A program made the translations under genes and the position numbers. From Haloterrigena alkaliphila (GTDB taxonomy: Archaea > Halobacteriota > Halobacteria > Halobacteriales > Natrialbaceae), in assembly GCF_017352155.2 (NCBI RefSeq), contig NZ_CP071462.1, forward strand, positions 2,418,001-2,482,000: DNA of 64,000 nt. The letters run 5' to 3'. Below, piece by piece: positions 25,933 through 34,690 of this stretch (the stretch's first letter is position 1; each line of letters begins with the position of its first letter). Below the pieces are notes generated by a model. That model was given only the letters and a program-made list of their open reading frames with translations, had not been told where the DNA came from and ran no database searches.

Positions 25933-28900
25933 TCATAGTGTTGTTACGTCTAGAATGTTCACCACTTCCCCCCGTCCCCGTACCGTCGCACCGCTGAGTC
26001 CCGGAATGTCGCTCATGAAGCCCTCGAAGGGCTTGACGACGACCTCCTGCTGGCCGTGAACGTGGTCGCAGTGGAGCGCGACCGGCCGGACGTCGCCGCG
26101 GATGCGAACGATCATCCCGTCCCCGTTGACACCGCGTCGCGGCGTCTCGAGCGTCTCGTCGAGTCGAACCACCGAGTAGTCCTCGGCGTCGGGGAGGGCC
26201 GGGCGGCCCTCGACCGTCTCGAGAACCTCCGCCGGTTCGATGTCCTGGACGGCCTTCGTCGGCACGCCGAACTCCTCGCCGCCGCTCTCGACGAACAGAA
26301 CGTCGTCGATCGCCACGGTCACCGGCAGCGTCATCGTGACGGTCGTCCCAGCCCCGATTTCGCTGTCGATCGAGACCGTTCCCTCGAGGTCCTCGACGGT
26401 TCGTTTGACGACGTCCATCCCGACGCCGCGGCCGCTGACGTCGGTCACCTCGTCGGCCGTCGAGAGGCCGGGGTGGAAGATGAGTTCGTAGGCCTCATCG
26501 TCGGACAGGTCGTCCGCCTCCGCTTCCGTGAGAATGTCCGCGTCAACCGCCTCGGCGCGCAGCCGGTCGGGATCGAGGCCGCTGCCGTCGTCTTCGACCG
26601 TGATCGTCACGCGATCCCGGGCGCGGTCGGCGTGGACTTCGACGGTCCCCTCGCTGGGTTTGTCGTCACCGCGCTCCGCGGGCGGTTCGATCCCGTGATC
26701 GACCGCGTTGCGGACCAGGTGGATTAGCGGGTCGCCGATCCGATCGAGGATACTCCGGTCGAGTTCGACGTCCTCGCCGGTCATCTCGAAGGCGACCTCC
26801 TTGTCCTGTTCGCGCGCGATGTCGCGGACGACGCGGGGCAGCCGGTTGGTCACCGTCTGCAACGGCACCAGCCGGATGTCCATCACCGTCTCCTGGAGCT
26901 CCGTCGTCAGATCCTCCAGGTCGTCGAGTTCCGTCTCGAGCGCGCCCGTTTCCTCGCCCTCGGTCGCGGCGTGGCGGAGCCGAACGCGGCTCGTGACCAG
27001 CCCCTCGACCAGGGTCAGCAGCGAGTCGATCTGGTCGACGTCGACCCGGACCGACTGAATCTCGTCGGTCTGCTGGTCGGCGTCGGGCCGATCGGTCGTC
27101 TCCGGAATCGACAGCGACGGACTCTCGAGGGTCGGTTCGTCGATCCGTCGGACGACGCCGTCGTCCGCGTCGTCGCCGTCATCGGCCCTGTCGTCGCCGA
27201 ACGAGCCCGCGTCCGAATCGACGGGATCGGTTGATCCCGCGTCGCTCTCGTCGAACTCGTCCGCGAAGTCGTCGTCCGCGAACGGATCGTCGAACTCGTC
27301 GTCGGCGAAGGCGTCGTCGAACGCGTCGTCCTCGAGGTCGTCGGCCGACTCGGCGTCGAACGATTCGTCCGTGCCGCCGAACGCGATGTCGTCGGCGAAC
27401 TCGTCGTCCGCAAACGGATCGTCGTCCGCGAGGGAGTCGTCCGCGAGGGAGTCGTCCGCAAACGGATCGTCGTCCGCCGCCGCTTCGGTCGCCTCGTCGG
27501 CCGGGGACGATGCGAACTCGTCTTCGAACTCCGCCTCGAAGCTCTCCGCGGTGTCGTCTTCGTCGGTACCGTCCACCGACTCGTCGGACTCGTCCCAATC
27601 GGATTCCTCGCTGGAGTCGTCCGCGACGGATTCTTCTGGGGAGTCGTCCACGACAGGTTCTTCGAGAGTATCGTCCGCGACGGCCTCTTCGCTCGAGTCG
27701 GCTGCGGCAGGTTCCGCGACGGAATCGTCCACAACGGAATCGTCAGCGACGGACGCTTCGGCGGAGTCGTCCGACTCGACTGCGGAGACGGACTCGTCCG
27801 GTTCCTCGGCGACCGCCACTGGATCGGATTCGTCGTCCGAACCGACCGCATCGGAGCCGTCGTCGACCGGGGTCGCCTCGAGTTCGTCCGCGGCCTCGGC
27901 GGTCGGCGCGTCGTCGGCGTCGGCCGTCGACTCGCCGCTGTCGTCCGCGACCGCGAGGTCGTCCTCGTCGGCAGGTCCGACCGCGACTGGGCCATCGTCG
28001 TCGATAGCTGTCCCATCGACGAGGTCGGCGACGCTGGGTTCGTCCGGCATCGATTTCTCGTCGATACCGGGCACCGCCGCCTCGGCCTCGGTCGACTCCG
28101 TCGACTCGTCGTCGCCATCGTAGAGGATGTCGTCGACGGCGTCCTCGGACGGCTCGCCCTCGAGGAACGAGTCGTCCTCGACGTCGACGTCGTCACCGAG
28201 GAGTTCGTCCATCCCGACCTCGTCGTCGTTGTCGAACTCGTCGAACTCGAGTTCGTCGAGTTCCGCCTGGAGTTCGTCGAAGCCGACCATCTCGACCTCG
28301 TCTTTGAGTTCGTTGAAGACGGCGTTGGCGTCGTCGACGTCCTCGTCGTCCGCCGGCTCGGTCGCCGACGCGGCGTCCGTCTCGTCGGCCTCGAGGTCGC
28401 CCCCCTCGTCGAGGGTGTCCTCGGTCGCGACGTCGGGTTCCGCATCGAGGGCGAGCTCCTCCTCGTCGAGGAGGTCGTCGAACGAGCCGGCCTCGCCCAT
28501 GTTCTCGAACGCCTCGAGTTCGTCGTCCTCGACGTCCTCGACCATCTCGTCGAGGTTGTCGAACTCCTCGAACTCGTCCAGGAGGTCGTCGACCTCGAGA
28601 TCGGCGGCGTCTTCCGACGAGATGCCGGCGCCCGGACCGCTCGCGGATTCGGCCTCGGCGGCCGCCGCGTCGGCGCGGGCCTCGAAGCGGTCCGAGACGT
28701 CGACGAGTTCGAAGTCGGCGACCTCCTCGACGGGCTCGAGTCCGGACGCGATGGCGGCCTCGCCGACCGCGCTGCCGAAGACGGCGTCGAACTGGCCGCC
28801 GGCGTCGCCGGCTTCGATCTCGTCGCGCGGCGGCTCGGTCCCGATCAGATCGAACGCGTCGATCAGGGCGTCGAGCACGAGATTGCCGTTGTTGACGTCG

Positions 28901-29400
28901 TCGCGGTCGACGACTCCGAGTCGCACCAGGTAGGCGTGGTGCTCGTCGTCCGCCGGCGGCTCGAACCGCTCGATGACGGCGTCGATCTCGTCGGTCGTCG
29001 GCGTCCGGATCGTCTTCTGATCCGTGCCCGCCTCGAGCTGGTCGCGCAGCGCCTCGATCGTCGCCGACGGATCGGTATCGATCTCGCCGTCGGCCGCGAC
29101 CTCGTCGATCATCGTCTCGAGTTCGTCGACGGCGTCGAAGATGACGTCCATCAGGTCGGCCGTCACCTCGAGATCGCCGGTTCGGACGGCGTCGAGCACG
29201 TCTTCGATCGCGTGTGCGAGGTCGCTCGCCGGGTCGAGACCCATCGCACCGCAGTTGCCCTTGAGCGTGTGCGCGACGCGGAAGATCTGTTCCAGCGCCT
29301 CGTCGTCGGTCGGATCGCGCTCGAGCGTGAGCAACGCGTTGTTCAGTTCCGTAATTCGTTCTTCGCTCTCCTGAACGAAGTCGGTCACATAATCAGTCAT
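25933..29400 (-). CDS. cheA: Chemotaxis histidine kinase CheA with giant acidic linker
   Basis: An 1155-residue kinase. The HPt domain starts the protein, with the phosphoryl-accepting H44 in RVAHTLKGNCGAMGL. A P2-like segment follows to about residue 240. Residues 245-770 are an Asp/Glu/Ser-rich low-complexity linker, far longer than in bacterial CheA. The dimerisation helices (QIDSLLTLVEGLVTSRVRLR), ATPase (N box RNAVDHGIEPP, G boxes VEDDGSGLD and GRGVGMDVV) and C-terminal CheW-like domain complete it. It signals to CheY and CheB. It overlaps cheB by eight bases. Confidence 0.95.
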   Translation of the reverse strand: MTDYVTDFVQESEERITELNNALLTLERDPTDDEALEQIFRVAHTLKGNCGAMGLDPASDLAHAIEDVLDAVRTGDLEVTADLMDVIFDAVDELETMIDEVAADGEIDTDPSATIEALRDQLEAGTDQKTIRTPTTDEIDAVIERFEPPADDEHHAYLVRLGVVDRDDVNNGNLVLDALIDAFDLIGTEPPRDEIEAGDAGGQFDAVFGSAVGEAAIASGLEPVEEVADFELVDVSDRFEARADAAAAEAESASGPGAGISSEDAADLEVDDLLDEFEEFDNLDEMVEDVEDDELEAFENMGEAGSFDDLLDEEELALDAEPDVATEDTLDEGGDLEADETDAASATEPADDEDVDDANAVFNELKDEVEMVGFDELQAELDELEFDEFDNDDEVGMDELLGDDVDVEDDSFLEGEPSEDAVDDILYDGDDESTESTEAEAAVPGIDEKSMPDEPSVADLVDGTAIDDDGPVAVGPADEDDLAVADDSGESTADADDAPTAEAADELEATPVDDGSDAVGSDDESDPVAVAEEPDESVSAVESDDSAEASVADDSVVDDSVAEPAAADSSEEAVADDTLEEPVVDDSPEESVADDSSEESDWDESDESVDGTDEDDTAESFEAEFEDEFASSPADEATEAAADDDPFADDSLADDSLADDDPFADDEFADDIAFGGTDESFDAESADDLEDDAFDDAFADDEFDDPFADDDFADEFDESDAGSTDPVDSDAGSFGDDRADDGDDADDGVVRRIDEPTLESPSLSIPETTDRPDADQQTDEIQSVRVDVDQIDSLLTLVEGLVTSRVRLRHAATEGEETGALETELDDLEDLTTELQETVMDIRLVPLQTVTNRLPRVVRDIAREQDKEVAFEMTGEDVELDRSILDRIGDPLIHLVRNAVDHGIEPPAERGDDKPSEGTVEVHADRARDRVTITVEDDGSGLDPDRLRAEAVDADILTEAEADDLSDDEAYELIFHPGLSTADEVTDVSGRGVGMDVVKRTVEDLEGTVSIDSEIGAGTTVTMTLPVTVAIDDVLFVESGGEEFGVPTKAVQDIEPAEVLETVEGRPALPDAEDYSVVRLDETLETPRRGVNGDGMIVRIRGDVRPVALHCDHVHGQQEVVVKPFEGFMSDIPGLSGATVRGRGEVVNILDVTTL

Positions 29401-30583
29401 CTATCTCACCGTCCGTATCGAACGCGTCGACGATCGTCTGGGCGATATCGCCGGCGGGCGCGACGTCGTCGACGCAGCCCGTCTGAATCGCCTGACAGGG
29501 GATGCCAAAGACCGGACTCGTCGCTTCGTCCTGTGCGATGGTGTGTCCGCCCGCGGCGCTGATCGCCTCGATGCCGGCCGCGCCGTCGCGTCCCATGCCG
29601 GTCAAAACCACGCCACAGAGCGGATCGCTGACCCGATCTGCGGCCGACTCCATCGTCACGTCGATCGCCGGCCGGACGCCGTGGAGTCGGTCGCCGTCGT
29701 CGAGGCGAACCCGCAGGCGGCCGTTGACGTTGCTCGTCACCTCGAGGTGGGCGTCGCCGGGTGCGACCGCCACCTCGCCGGAGCGGATCGATTCTCCGTC
29801 GGCCGCCTCGCGGACGTCGTACTCGCTGCGCGCGTCGAGGCGCGTGGCGAACCGATCGGTAAAGCCCGCCGGCATGTGCTGGACGACGAGGATTTTCGCG
29901 TCGAGGCCGACCGGCAGGCGCTCGAACAACTGCTCGACGATCTTCGGACCGCCCGTCGAGGCGCCGAGGACGACGGTCGGGTCGTCCGCGTAGGTTCCCT
30001 CGAAGGTAACCGGGGCGAGGTCGCCGTCGCCACCGGGGCCCGTCGGGGACGTCTCCGTCGGGCCGCAGGGTCCGCTACCGGTATCGCTCCCGGAGCCGGC
30101 GACCGCTCGTCTCGCGCCGGCCTGTCCGGTCGTCCGATTCGATCGCGTCGCGTACGCGGACGCGGCGGCGCGGGCGAGCGCGATCGACGAGACGTTGGCG
30201 TCGGCCAGTTCGTCGACCTTCGCGACGACCTCGTCGCTCAGGTGTGCGACGTTTCGTTCATCCGACCCGTCGGGTTTGTGGATGAAGTCGACGGCGCCGC
30301 GCTCGAGCGCGTCGAGCGTCGCCTCCGCTCCGTCGGCGGTGTGGACGCTGAGCATGAGAATTAGCGACGGATTCGTCGCCATGATCCGTTCGACGGCGCC
30401 GATACCGTCGAGTTGGGGCATCTCGACGTCCATCGTCACGACGTCGGGATCGTACGCCGCGGCGGCCTCGACGGCCTCCGATCCGTTCGTGGCCGTTTCG
30501 ACGTCGTAGCCGGCCTCCGTGAGCGCGTTGCCGATGACTGTCCGCATGAACCCCGAGTCGTCGACAACGAGTACTCGCGTCAT
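29393..30583 (-). CDS. cheB: Protein-glutamate methylesterase CheB
   Basis: A 396-residue response regulator-esterase. The N-terminal receiver has VLVVDDSGFMR and the phospho-acceptor in VTMDVEMPQLDG; the C-terminal esterase has the catalytic serine in GASTGGPK, histidine in QHMPAGF and aspartate in GMGRDGAAG. An Ala/Gly-rich linker of about 65 residues joins them. It removes methyl groups from transducers, opposing CheR. ATGA overlap with cheY upstream. Confidence 0.95.
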   Translation of the reverse strand: MTRVLVVDDSGFMRTVIGNALTEAGYDVETATNGSEAVEAAAAYDPDVVTMDVEMPQLDGIGAVERIMATNPSLILMLSVHTADGAEATLDALERGAVDFIHKPDGSDERNVAHLSDEVVAKVDELADANVSSIALARAAASAYATRSNRTTGQAGARRAVAGSGSDTGSGPCGPTETSPTGPGGDGDLAPVTFEGTYADDPTVVLGASTGGPKIVEQLFERLPVGLDAKILVVQHMPAGFTDRFATRLDARSEYDVREAADGESIRSGEVAVAPGDAHLEVTSNVNGRLRVRLDDGDRLHGVRPAIDVTMESAADRVSDPLCGVVLTGMGRDGAAGIEAISAAGGHTIAQDEATSPVFGIPCQAIQTGCVDDVAPAGDIAQTIVDAFDTDGEIDD

Positions 30584-30942
30584 GCCGCGGCGACGTCGGT
30601 GAGGGCCTTTCTGACGCTGGGTTCTTCGAACGGTTTCGTGACGTAGCCGTCCGCGCCAGCCTTCACGGCGAGTTTCATTTTCTCACGCTGTCCGACGCTC
30701 GTACACATGATGACGCGGGCGTCCGGGTCGATCTTCTTGATCGCCGCGGTCGCCTTGATGCCGTTACACTTGGGCATCACGATGTCCATCATGACGATGT
30801 CGGGGTCGTGTTCTTTGTACAGTTTGACTGCTTCGGCGCCGTTGGACGCCTCTCCGAGAATGCGGTAATCCTGTTCCAAGATCTGGCGCAGTAGATTCCG
30901 CATAAAATGAGAGTCGTCCACGATGAGCACCCCTGTCGACAT
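30580..30942 (-). CDS. cheY: Chemotaxis response regulator CheY
   Basis: A 120-residue single receiver domain: acidic pair in LIVDDSHFM, phospho-acceptor D53 in MMDIVMPKCNG, switch Thr/Ser in MCTSVGQ and the conserved Lys in VTKPFEEP. Phosphorylated by CheA, it signals through archaeal adaptors to the archaellum motor (no archaellum genes lie in this window). First gene of the che operon, with its own TATA box. Confidence 0.96.
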   Translation of the reverse strand: MSTGVLIVDDSHFMRNLLRQILEQDYRILGEASNGAEAVKLYKEHDPDIVMMDIVMPKCNGIKATAAIKKIDPDARVIMCTSVGQREKMKLAVKAGADGYVTKPFEEPSVRKALTDVAAA

Positions 30943-30978
30943 TCAGTAGTACACCAACCGCTGATAGAAATACAACTA

Positions 30979-30985
30979 CCATAAA
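30979..30985 (-). promoter_or_regulatory. Putative TATA box of the cheY-first chemotaxis operon
   Basis: On the minus strand TTTATGG lies about 40 bp before the cheY ATG, giving a predicted leader of roughly 10-15 nt. The intergenic stretch is A/T-rich compared with flanking coding DNA. Confidence 0.5.
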
Positions 30986-31075
30986 TGCTGTCTCTCGATT
31001 ATCAGTCGTGATAAATGACAAATACCGGACGGAGAGGCCGCTCAGACTGCGACATCGTGACCCCTGTGTTCTCAG

Positions 31076-31897
31076 CTATTCGCGTTGTCCGGACGCCAAC
31101 AGGAGGGTGTCGACGTCGATCACCGGTGTCGCCTCGACGACAACTTCCCGCGTCGGTTCCGACCCGTCCGCTCCGGTCGGGTCGCCGCCGGACGGGTCGT
31201 CGCCGCCGGTCGTCTCGTCGGCGGCTCCCGACTCCTCGCCCTCGAGTGCGAACTGCTGTCCGACGTCGGCGGTGGCGTCGCCGAGGGCTCCCGACGGTCC
31301 CGACAGCGCGGTGCCGCCGGCGTCGTGTTCGGCGTCGGTCTCCAAACCGACCTCGGCCCGGCGATTCGGCGTGGCGACCGGTTGGTGCCGTTCGTGTTCC
31401 TGTTCGACGAGGGCGACGATCAGGGGGTGCTCGAGCGCGTCGCCCGAGAGCGGTCCGTCCGCGACGGTCGTCTCGTCGAGGACGTCACGTTCGGGTACCG
31501 TCTCGACGCCGAGTACCTCGTCGACGCGAAGGGCTGCGGACTGTTGGTCCGCCGGTCGGTCGAGGACGAGCAGGCGTTGGCTGCCGGTCCGTTCTTCGGG
31601 TGCGATGTTCGGAAAGTGGACCAGTGGATCGATGACGGCCGTGATCTCGCCGCGAAGGTCCATCATCCCCTCGATAGCCGGCGGCGCCCGCGGGACGCGG
31701 GTGAGCCCGTCGGGCACCTCCGCGAGCGTTCTGACGGCCGCGACCGGCACCGCGAAGCGCTGGGCGCCGAGGGCGACGAAGAGGAACTGCGCGAGTTCCT
31801 CCTGGTCCTCGTCCGTCCCGTCCGCGTTCCCGCGCTGTCCGTCGTCGGCGTCGTCGATATCGATTCCGAGAAGCTTTTCTGAGAGATCCGGGGCCAT
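31076..31897 (-). CDS. cheW: CheW adaptor with internal acidic insertion
   Basis: A 273-residue CheW-domain protein. The beta-barrel signature runs from QFLFVALGAQRFAVPV through PAIEGMMDLRGEITAVIDP to LLVLDR. Around residues 165-250 a Gly/Asp/Glu-rich insertion interrupts the fold; the last CheW strand returns in VIDVDTLLLASG. CheW couples transducers to CheA. It is transcribed separately from the cheY operon and divergently from a second CheW-like gene. Confidence 0.85.
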   Translation of the reverse strand: MAPDLSEKLLGIDIDDADDGQRGNADGTDEDQEELAQFLFVALGAQRFAVPVAAVRTLAEVPDGLTRVPRAPPAIEGMMDLRGEITAVIDPLVHFPNIAPEERTGSQRLLVLDRPADQQSAALRVDEVLGVETVPERDVLDETTVADGPLSGDALEHPLIVALVEQEHERHQPVATPNRRAEVGLETDAEHDAGGTALSGPSGALGDATADVGQQFALEGEESGAADETTGGDDPSGGDPTGADGSEPTREVVVEATPVIDVDTLLLASGQRE

Positions 31898-31923
31898 GGT
31901 CTTGGTCGAGTATCACATTCCAA

Positions 31924-31932
31924 CACTAAAAC
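31924..31932 (-). promoter_or_regulatory. TATA box of the larger cheW gene
   Basis: Minus-strand GTTTTAGTG about 30 bp before the ATG at 31897; it shares the 136-base divergent region with the promoter of the second CheW gene. Confidence 0.45.
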
Positions 31933-32000
31933 GTTGACTCCCCACGTCCCGCTCCGCGGTCTCGACCCGTCCGTTCGTCTTTCCCCCGAAAACTCGAAAC

Positions 32001-32008
32001 GTTTATCG
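32001..32008 (+). promoter_or_regulatory. TATA box of the smaller cheW-like gene
   Basis: GTTTATCG about 30 bp before the ATG at 32034 predicts a leaderless transcript; no Shine-Dalgarno element is seen. Confidence 0.5.
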
Positions 32009-32033
32009 CGCTCCGGTTTAATTTCGCACCAGC

Positions 32034-32492
32034 ATGGCATCGGCCGTAAATCGCGAGGATCGGGACGATCGGGTCTCCGTGCTCACGTTCGATCTCGAGG
32101 CGGAGCGGTACTGCGTCCGGGCCGAGTCCGTCGCGTCCGTTCTCGGCGTCACCGATGATCAACCCGTCGCGGTGGCAGACGACCCGTGGAACGCGGGAAC
32201 CGTCTCGGTCGGGGACGACCGGGTTCGGGTCGTCGACCTGCCCCGGGCGTTCAACTCGTCGGTCCGGACGACCACCCGGATCGACGAACCGAAATTGATC
32301 GTCTTCACGCTGACCGACGACGACGGCTCCTACTACGGCTGGCTCGTCGACGACGTCGACGTCACGCGGCGGGTTCGGCCGGCCGAACTGCAATCGACCG
32401 CCACGAGCGCCCGCATGGCACACGTCAAGGGCAGCATCGAGATCGACGACGAGGAGGTCGTCTGGCTCGACGAACGGACGATTCACGGCTGA
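32034..32492 (+). CDS. CheW-like chemotaxis adaptor, compact form
   Basis: A 152-residue protein whose strands match CheW: VSVLTFDLEAERYCVRAESV, DRVRVVDLPRAF and a terminal VKGSIEIDDEEVVWLDE, where VxxxxxxDxxxVxxLD is the usual CheW ending. It lacks the large insertion of the neighbouring CheW. Possibly a second adaptor linking a different transducer subset to CheA; divergent promoters allow different expression. Confidence 0.8.
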   Translation: MASAVNREDRDDRVSVLTFDLEAERYCVRAESVASVLGVTDDQPVAVADDPWNAGTVSVGDDRVRVVDLPRAFNSSVRTTTRIDEPKLIVFTLTDDDGSYYGWLVDDVDVTRRVRPAELQSTATSARMAHVKGSIEIDDEEVVWLDERTIHG

Positions 32493-32541
32493 CGACCGGT
32501 TCGCAGACCGGCAAAAAACGAGCTACGAGTCGCGACCCCGG

Positions 32542-33312
32542 CTACAGGCCCGGCGGCGAGCCGTCGTCGGAATCGTCTTCGAGTTCGACGTCGAGACCGA
32601 GCTCCTCGCGCTGGGCTTTGAGTCGCTTGACCTCCCGGTAGTAGTACCCGATACCGGCGCCGCCGATCAGGGCGACGGCCCCGACCAGCCCGACGAACAG
32701 CGGGATGTCGCGGGTGAGGTAGTATCGCAGCGAAATGTCGCTGTCCAGTTCGTCCCACGTCAGGCGCTCCGAGTCGTCGACGACCTCGCGTTCGTAGCCG
32801 TTCGGCGTGACGTCGCCGAAGATGAAGTTCGACGTCCGGTGGCCCGCTGGCAGCGTGATCTCGTAGGAGCCCTCGACGTAGGCCGGCAGGCCGAACGTCT
32901 TTCGGCCCGCCTCGCCCGAGAACGCGAGCGTCCCGTTGCCGTCGGGGACGCGAACGTCGGTACTCGACTGGCCCTGCTCGATGTCCAGTTCGGAGCCGGT
33001 CACCTCCGTCCCGTTGGGGTACCAGTAGCGGACGCTGTGAATGTCCAGCGCCTGATCGCTGTAGAGGTTCGATCGGTACAGCGAGAGCTCCTCTTGCTCC
33101 TCGAGGTCGTAGACCGCGCGGAACTCGCCGTTGCTGATCAGGCTCCCGGTCTCGACGTCGATGGCGACGTCGGCGTCGCTGTCCCGGAGGTCGTCGTACT
33201 CCTGGTCCTGATCGAGTTCCTCGTCGGAGATGCCGCCGCCGAACATCGAACAGCCGGCGGTGGTGACGAGCAAGCCGACGGCGAGCGCCGCGAGAACGAG
33301 TCGCCGGTTCAT
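32542..33312 (-). CDS. Membrane-anchored lipoprotein, function unknown
   Basis: The 256-residue protein has a signal peptide ending in a lipobox (LLVTTAGC, Cys21), an extracellular beta-rich domain and one transmembrane helix near residues 205-228 (LFVGLVGAVALIGGAGIGYYY) followed by a charged cytoplasmic tail. It appears to be the haloarchaeal DUF5803-type protein often found next to the tfe/DUF2110 genes; that name is from memory of the synteny. The gene starts two bases below the stop of the preceding gene. Confidence 0.7.
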   Translation of the reverse strand: MNRRLVLAALAVGLLVTTAGCSMFGGGISDEELDQDQEYDDLRDSDADVAIDVETGSLISNGEFRAVYDLEEQEELSLYRSNLYSDQALDIHSVRYWYPNGTEVTGSELDIEQGQSSTDVRVPDGNGTLAFSGEAGRKTFGLPAYVEGSYEITLPAGHRTSNFIFGDVTPNGYEREVVDDSERLTWDELDSDISLRYYLTRDIPLFVGLVGAVALIGGAGIGYYYREVKRLKAQREELGLDVELEDDSDDGSPPGL

Positions 33313-33313
33313 A

Positions 33314-34036
33314 TTATGGAACGACGCAGCGCAGTTCCGCCGGGAGGTACTCCCCGACGCTGGCCAGGAGTCCCGGCGGGTCGGTGTCCTCGGTACAGAT
33401 CACGCTCTGCTCGAGGAGACCCAGCCGCTCGACGGTGACGTAATCCTGGGCGTGGCCGGCGCGGTTCAGCGTCGCCCGCACCTCCGCGCGGGTGGCGCTG
33501 TTGACGTTGAGCCGACCGTCGCCGCGGGTCCAGTCGTAGAGGCGGTCGCGTTCCTCGTCGGCGAGTCGCGACGGCTCGTCCCCGTCGCCCTCCCCGTCGT
33601 CGGAGCCCGCTCCGCCGCCACCGCTACCGCCGTAGACGAACCGCAGCGGAAGATGTTGGACCAGCCCGTACCGCTCGCGGAGCTGTTCCGGGGAGCCGGG
33701 GCCGAGCCCGAGTTCGTCGGTCGGAATTCGCACCCCCTCGCCCTGTCCGGCGTCGAGGACGAAGCCGTCGTCGTCCCAGGACTCGAGCGTGCCGACGTAG
33801 GTTTCGCCGACCTCGAGGTCGGGGACGATCTCGCCGAACTCCTCGCGGAGGACGTTTCGCGCGACGGTGGCGTCCTCGCCCTCGATCGTCACCGACGGGA
33901 AGTCGTCGTGGCGCACGCCGAGTTCGAACTCGACGGCGAGCTCGCCGATCTCGTTGTCGACCAGCGAGCGCAGCGAGTCCAGCGCCCGCTCGCGGGCGTC
34001 GCCCTCGACGTAGAGCTTGGTTGCGAGTACGACCAT
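33314..34036 (-). CDS. DUF2110-like protein, tfe neighbour
   Basis: A 240-residue protein starting MVVLATKLYVEG at the ATG overlapping the tfe stop (TGATG); the longer in-frame start at 34144 would run into tfe. The N-terminal 120 residues are alpha/beta; a glycine/acidic linker (GGSGGGGAGSDDGEGDGDE) separates a C-terminal domain. Conserved coupling to tfe in euryarchaea suggests a link to transcription or RNA metabolism, but no activity is established. Confidence 0.75.
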   Translation of the reverse strand: MVVLATKLYVEGDARERALDSLRSLVDNEIGELAVEFELGVRHDDFPSVTIEGEDATVARNVLREEFGEIVPDLEVGETYVGTLESWDDDGFVLDAGQGEGVRIPTDELGLGPGSPEQLRERYGLVQHLPLRFVYGGSGGGGAGSDDGEGDGDEPSRLADEERDRLYDWTRGDGRLNVNSATRAEVRATLNRAGHAQDYVTVERLGLLEQSVICTEDTDPPGLLASVGEYLPAELRCVVP

Positions 34037-34554
34037 CAGGCCTCTAGATTCAGTTCGTCCTCGAGCGCGTCGAGGCGGTCGTCCATCGCGTTGACGAGCC
34101 GATCGTTGTCCATCGATTCCAGCGGCGAGCCGCACTCGGGACACTCGAAGCCGAAGTCCATGGCCTCGCCGAACTCGAACCGGATCGAGCAGATCTCACA
34201 GAGGTAGAACTCGTGGTTGCGCTCGTACTCCCGGCGCTTCTCGAGGGCCTCGTGGAGGCGGTACATCTCGTCTTCCAAGTTCTCGGGGATGTTGTCGTAC
34301 TCGAAGGTCCAGAGATAGGTGAGCCATCCCGAGTCCTCGTCGCGAAGCCGCCGATAGGTGGCGAGGTCGTTCTCGTAGAGAATGAACAGCGCCCGCCGCA
34401 CGTCGTTCAACTCGAGGTCCAGCTCTTCCGCGAGCTCCTCGTCGGTCACCTCTCCGTCCGGGGGCGCCGCCGCGACGGGCATCCCCTTCGGGCCGACCAG
34501 CTCGTGCAAGTACTTCTGGATAACCGGATCCTCGAGCAGGTCCTCAAAAGCCAT
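34036..34554 (-). CDS. tfe: Transcription initiation factor TFE alpha subunit
   Basis: A 172-residue TFIIE-alpha homologue: an N-terminal winged helix (VTDEELAEELDLELNDVRRALFILYENDLATYRR), a helical linker (YRLHEALEKRREYE) and a C-terminal zinc ribbon (YLCEICSIRFEF ... FECPECGSPLE). TFE helps open the promoter with TBP, TFB and RNA polymerase. Its stop overlaps the start of the next gene by one base, so the downstream gene is translationally coupled. A TATA box precedes it. Confidence 0.95.
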   Translation of the reverse strand: MAFEDLLEDPVIQKYLHELVGPKGMPVAAAPPDGEVTDEELAEELDLELNDVRRALFILYENDLATYRRLRDEDSGWLTYLWTFEYDNIPENLEDEMYRLHEALEKRREYERNHEFYLCEICSIRFEFGEAMDFGFECPECGSPLESMDNDRLVNAMDDRLDALEDELNLEA

Positions 34555-34578
34555 TACCTACGTGTAACGGCATGCGGC

Positions 34579-34586
34579 CATTAAGT
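34579..34586 (-). promoter_or_regulatory. Putative TATA box of the tfe operon
   Basis: Minus-strand ACTTAATGG-like element about 28 bp before the tfe ATG, in the 136-base gap shared with the divergent MBL hydrolase gene. Confidence 0.45.
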
Positions 34587-34690
34587 CTTGTCTTGTCAAC
34601 CCGCCCGCGCAGCCCCGTTCCGGGGCCGAACGCGGAGGGGACGGACCCGGGAGAGGGTAACATTCACAGTCGTGGACGGCTCCTCTCGAG

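Noticed and set aside
27015-28445. 476-residue minus-strand frame inside cheA
   Set aside because: A second frame of the acidic linker's repeated codons, Arg/Thr/Ser-rich; the cheA frame is continuous with conserved domains on both sides.
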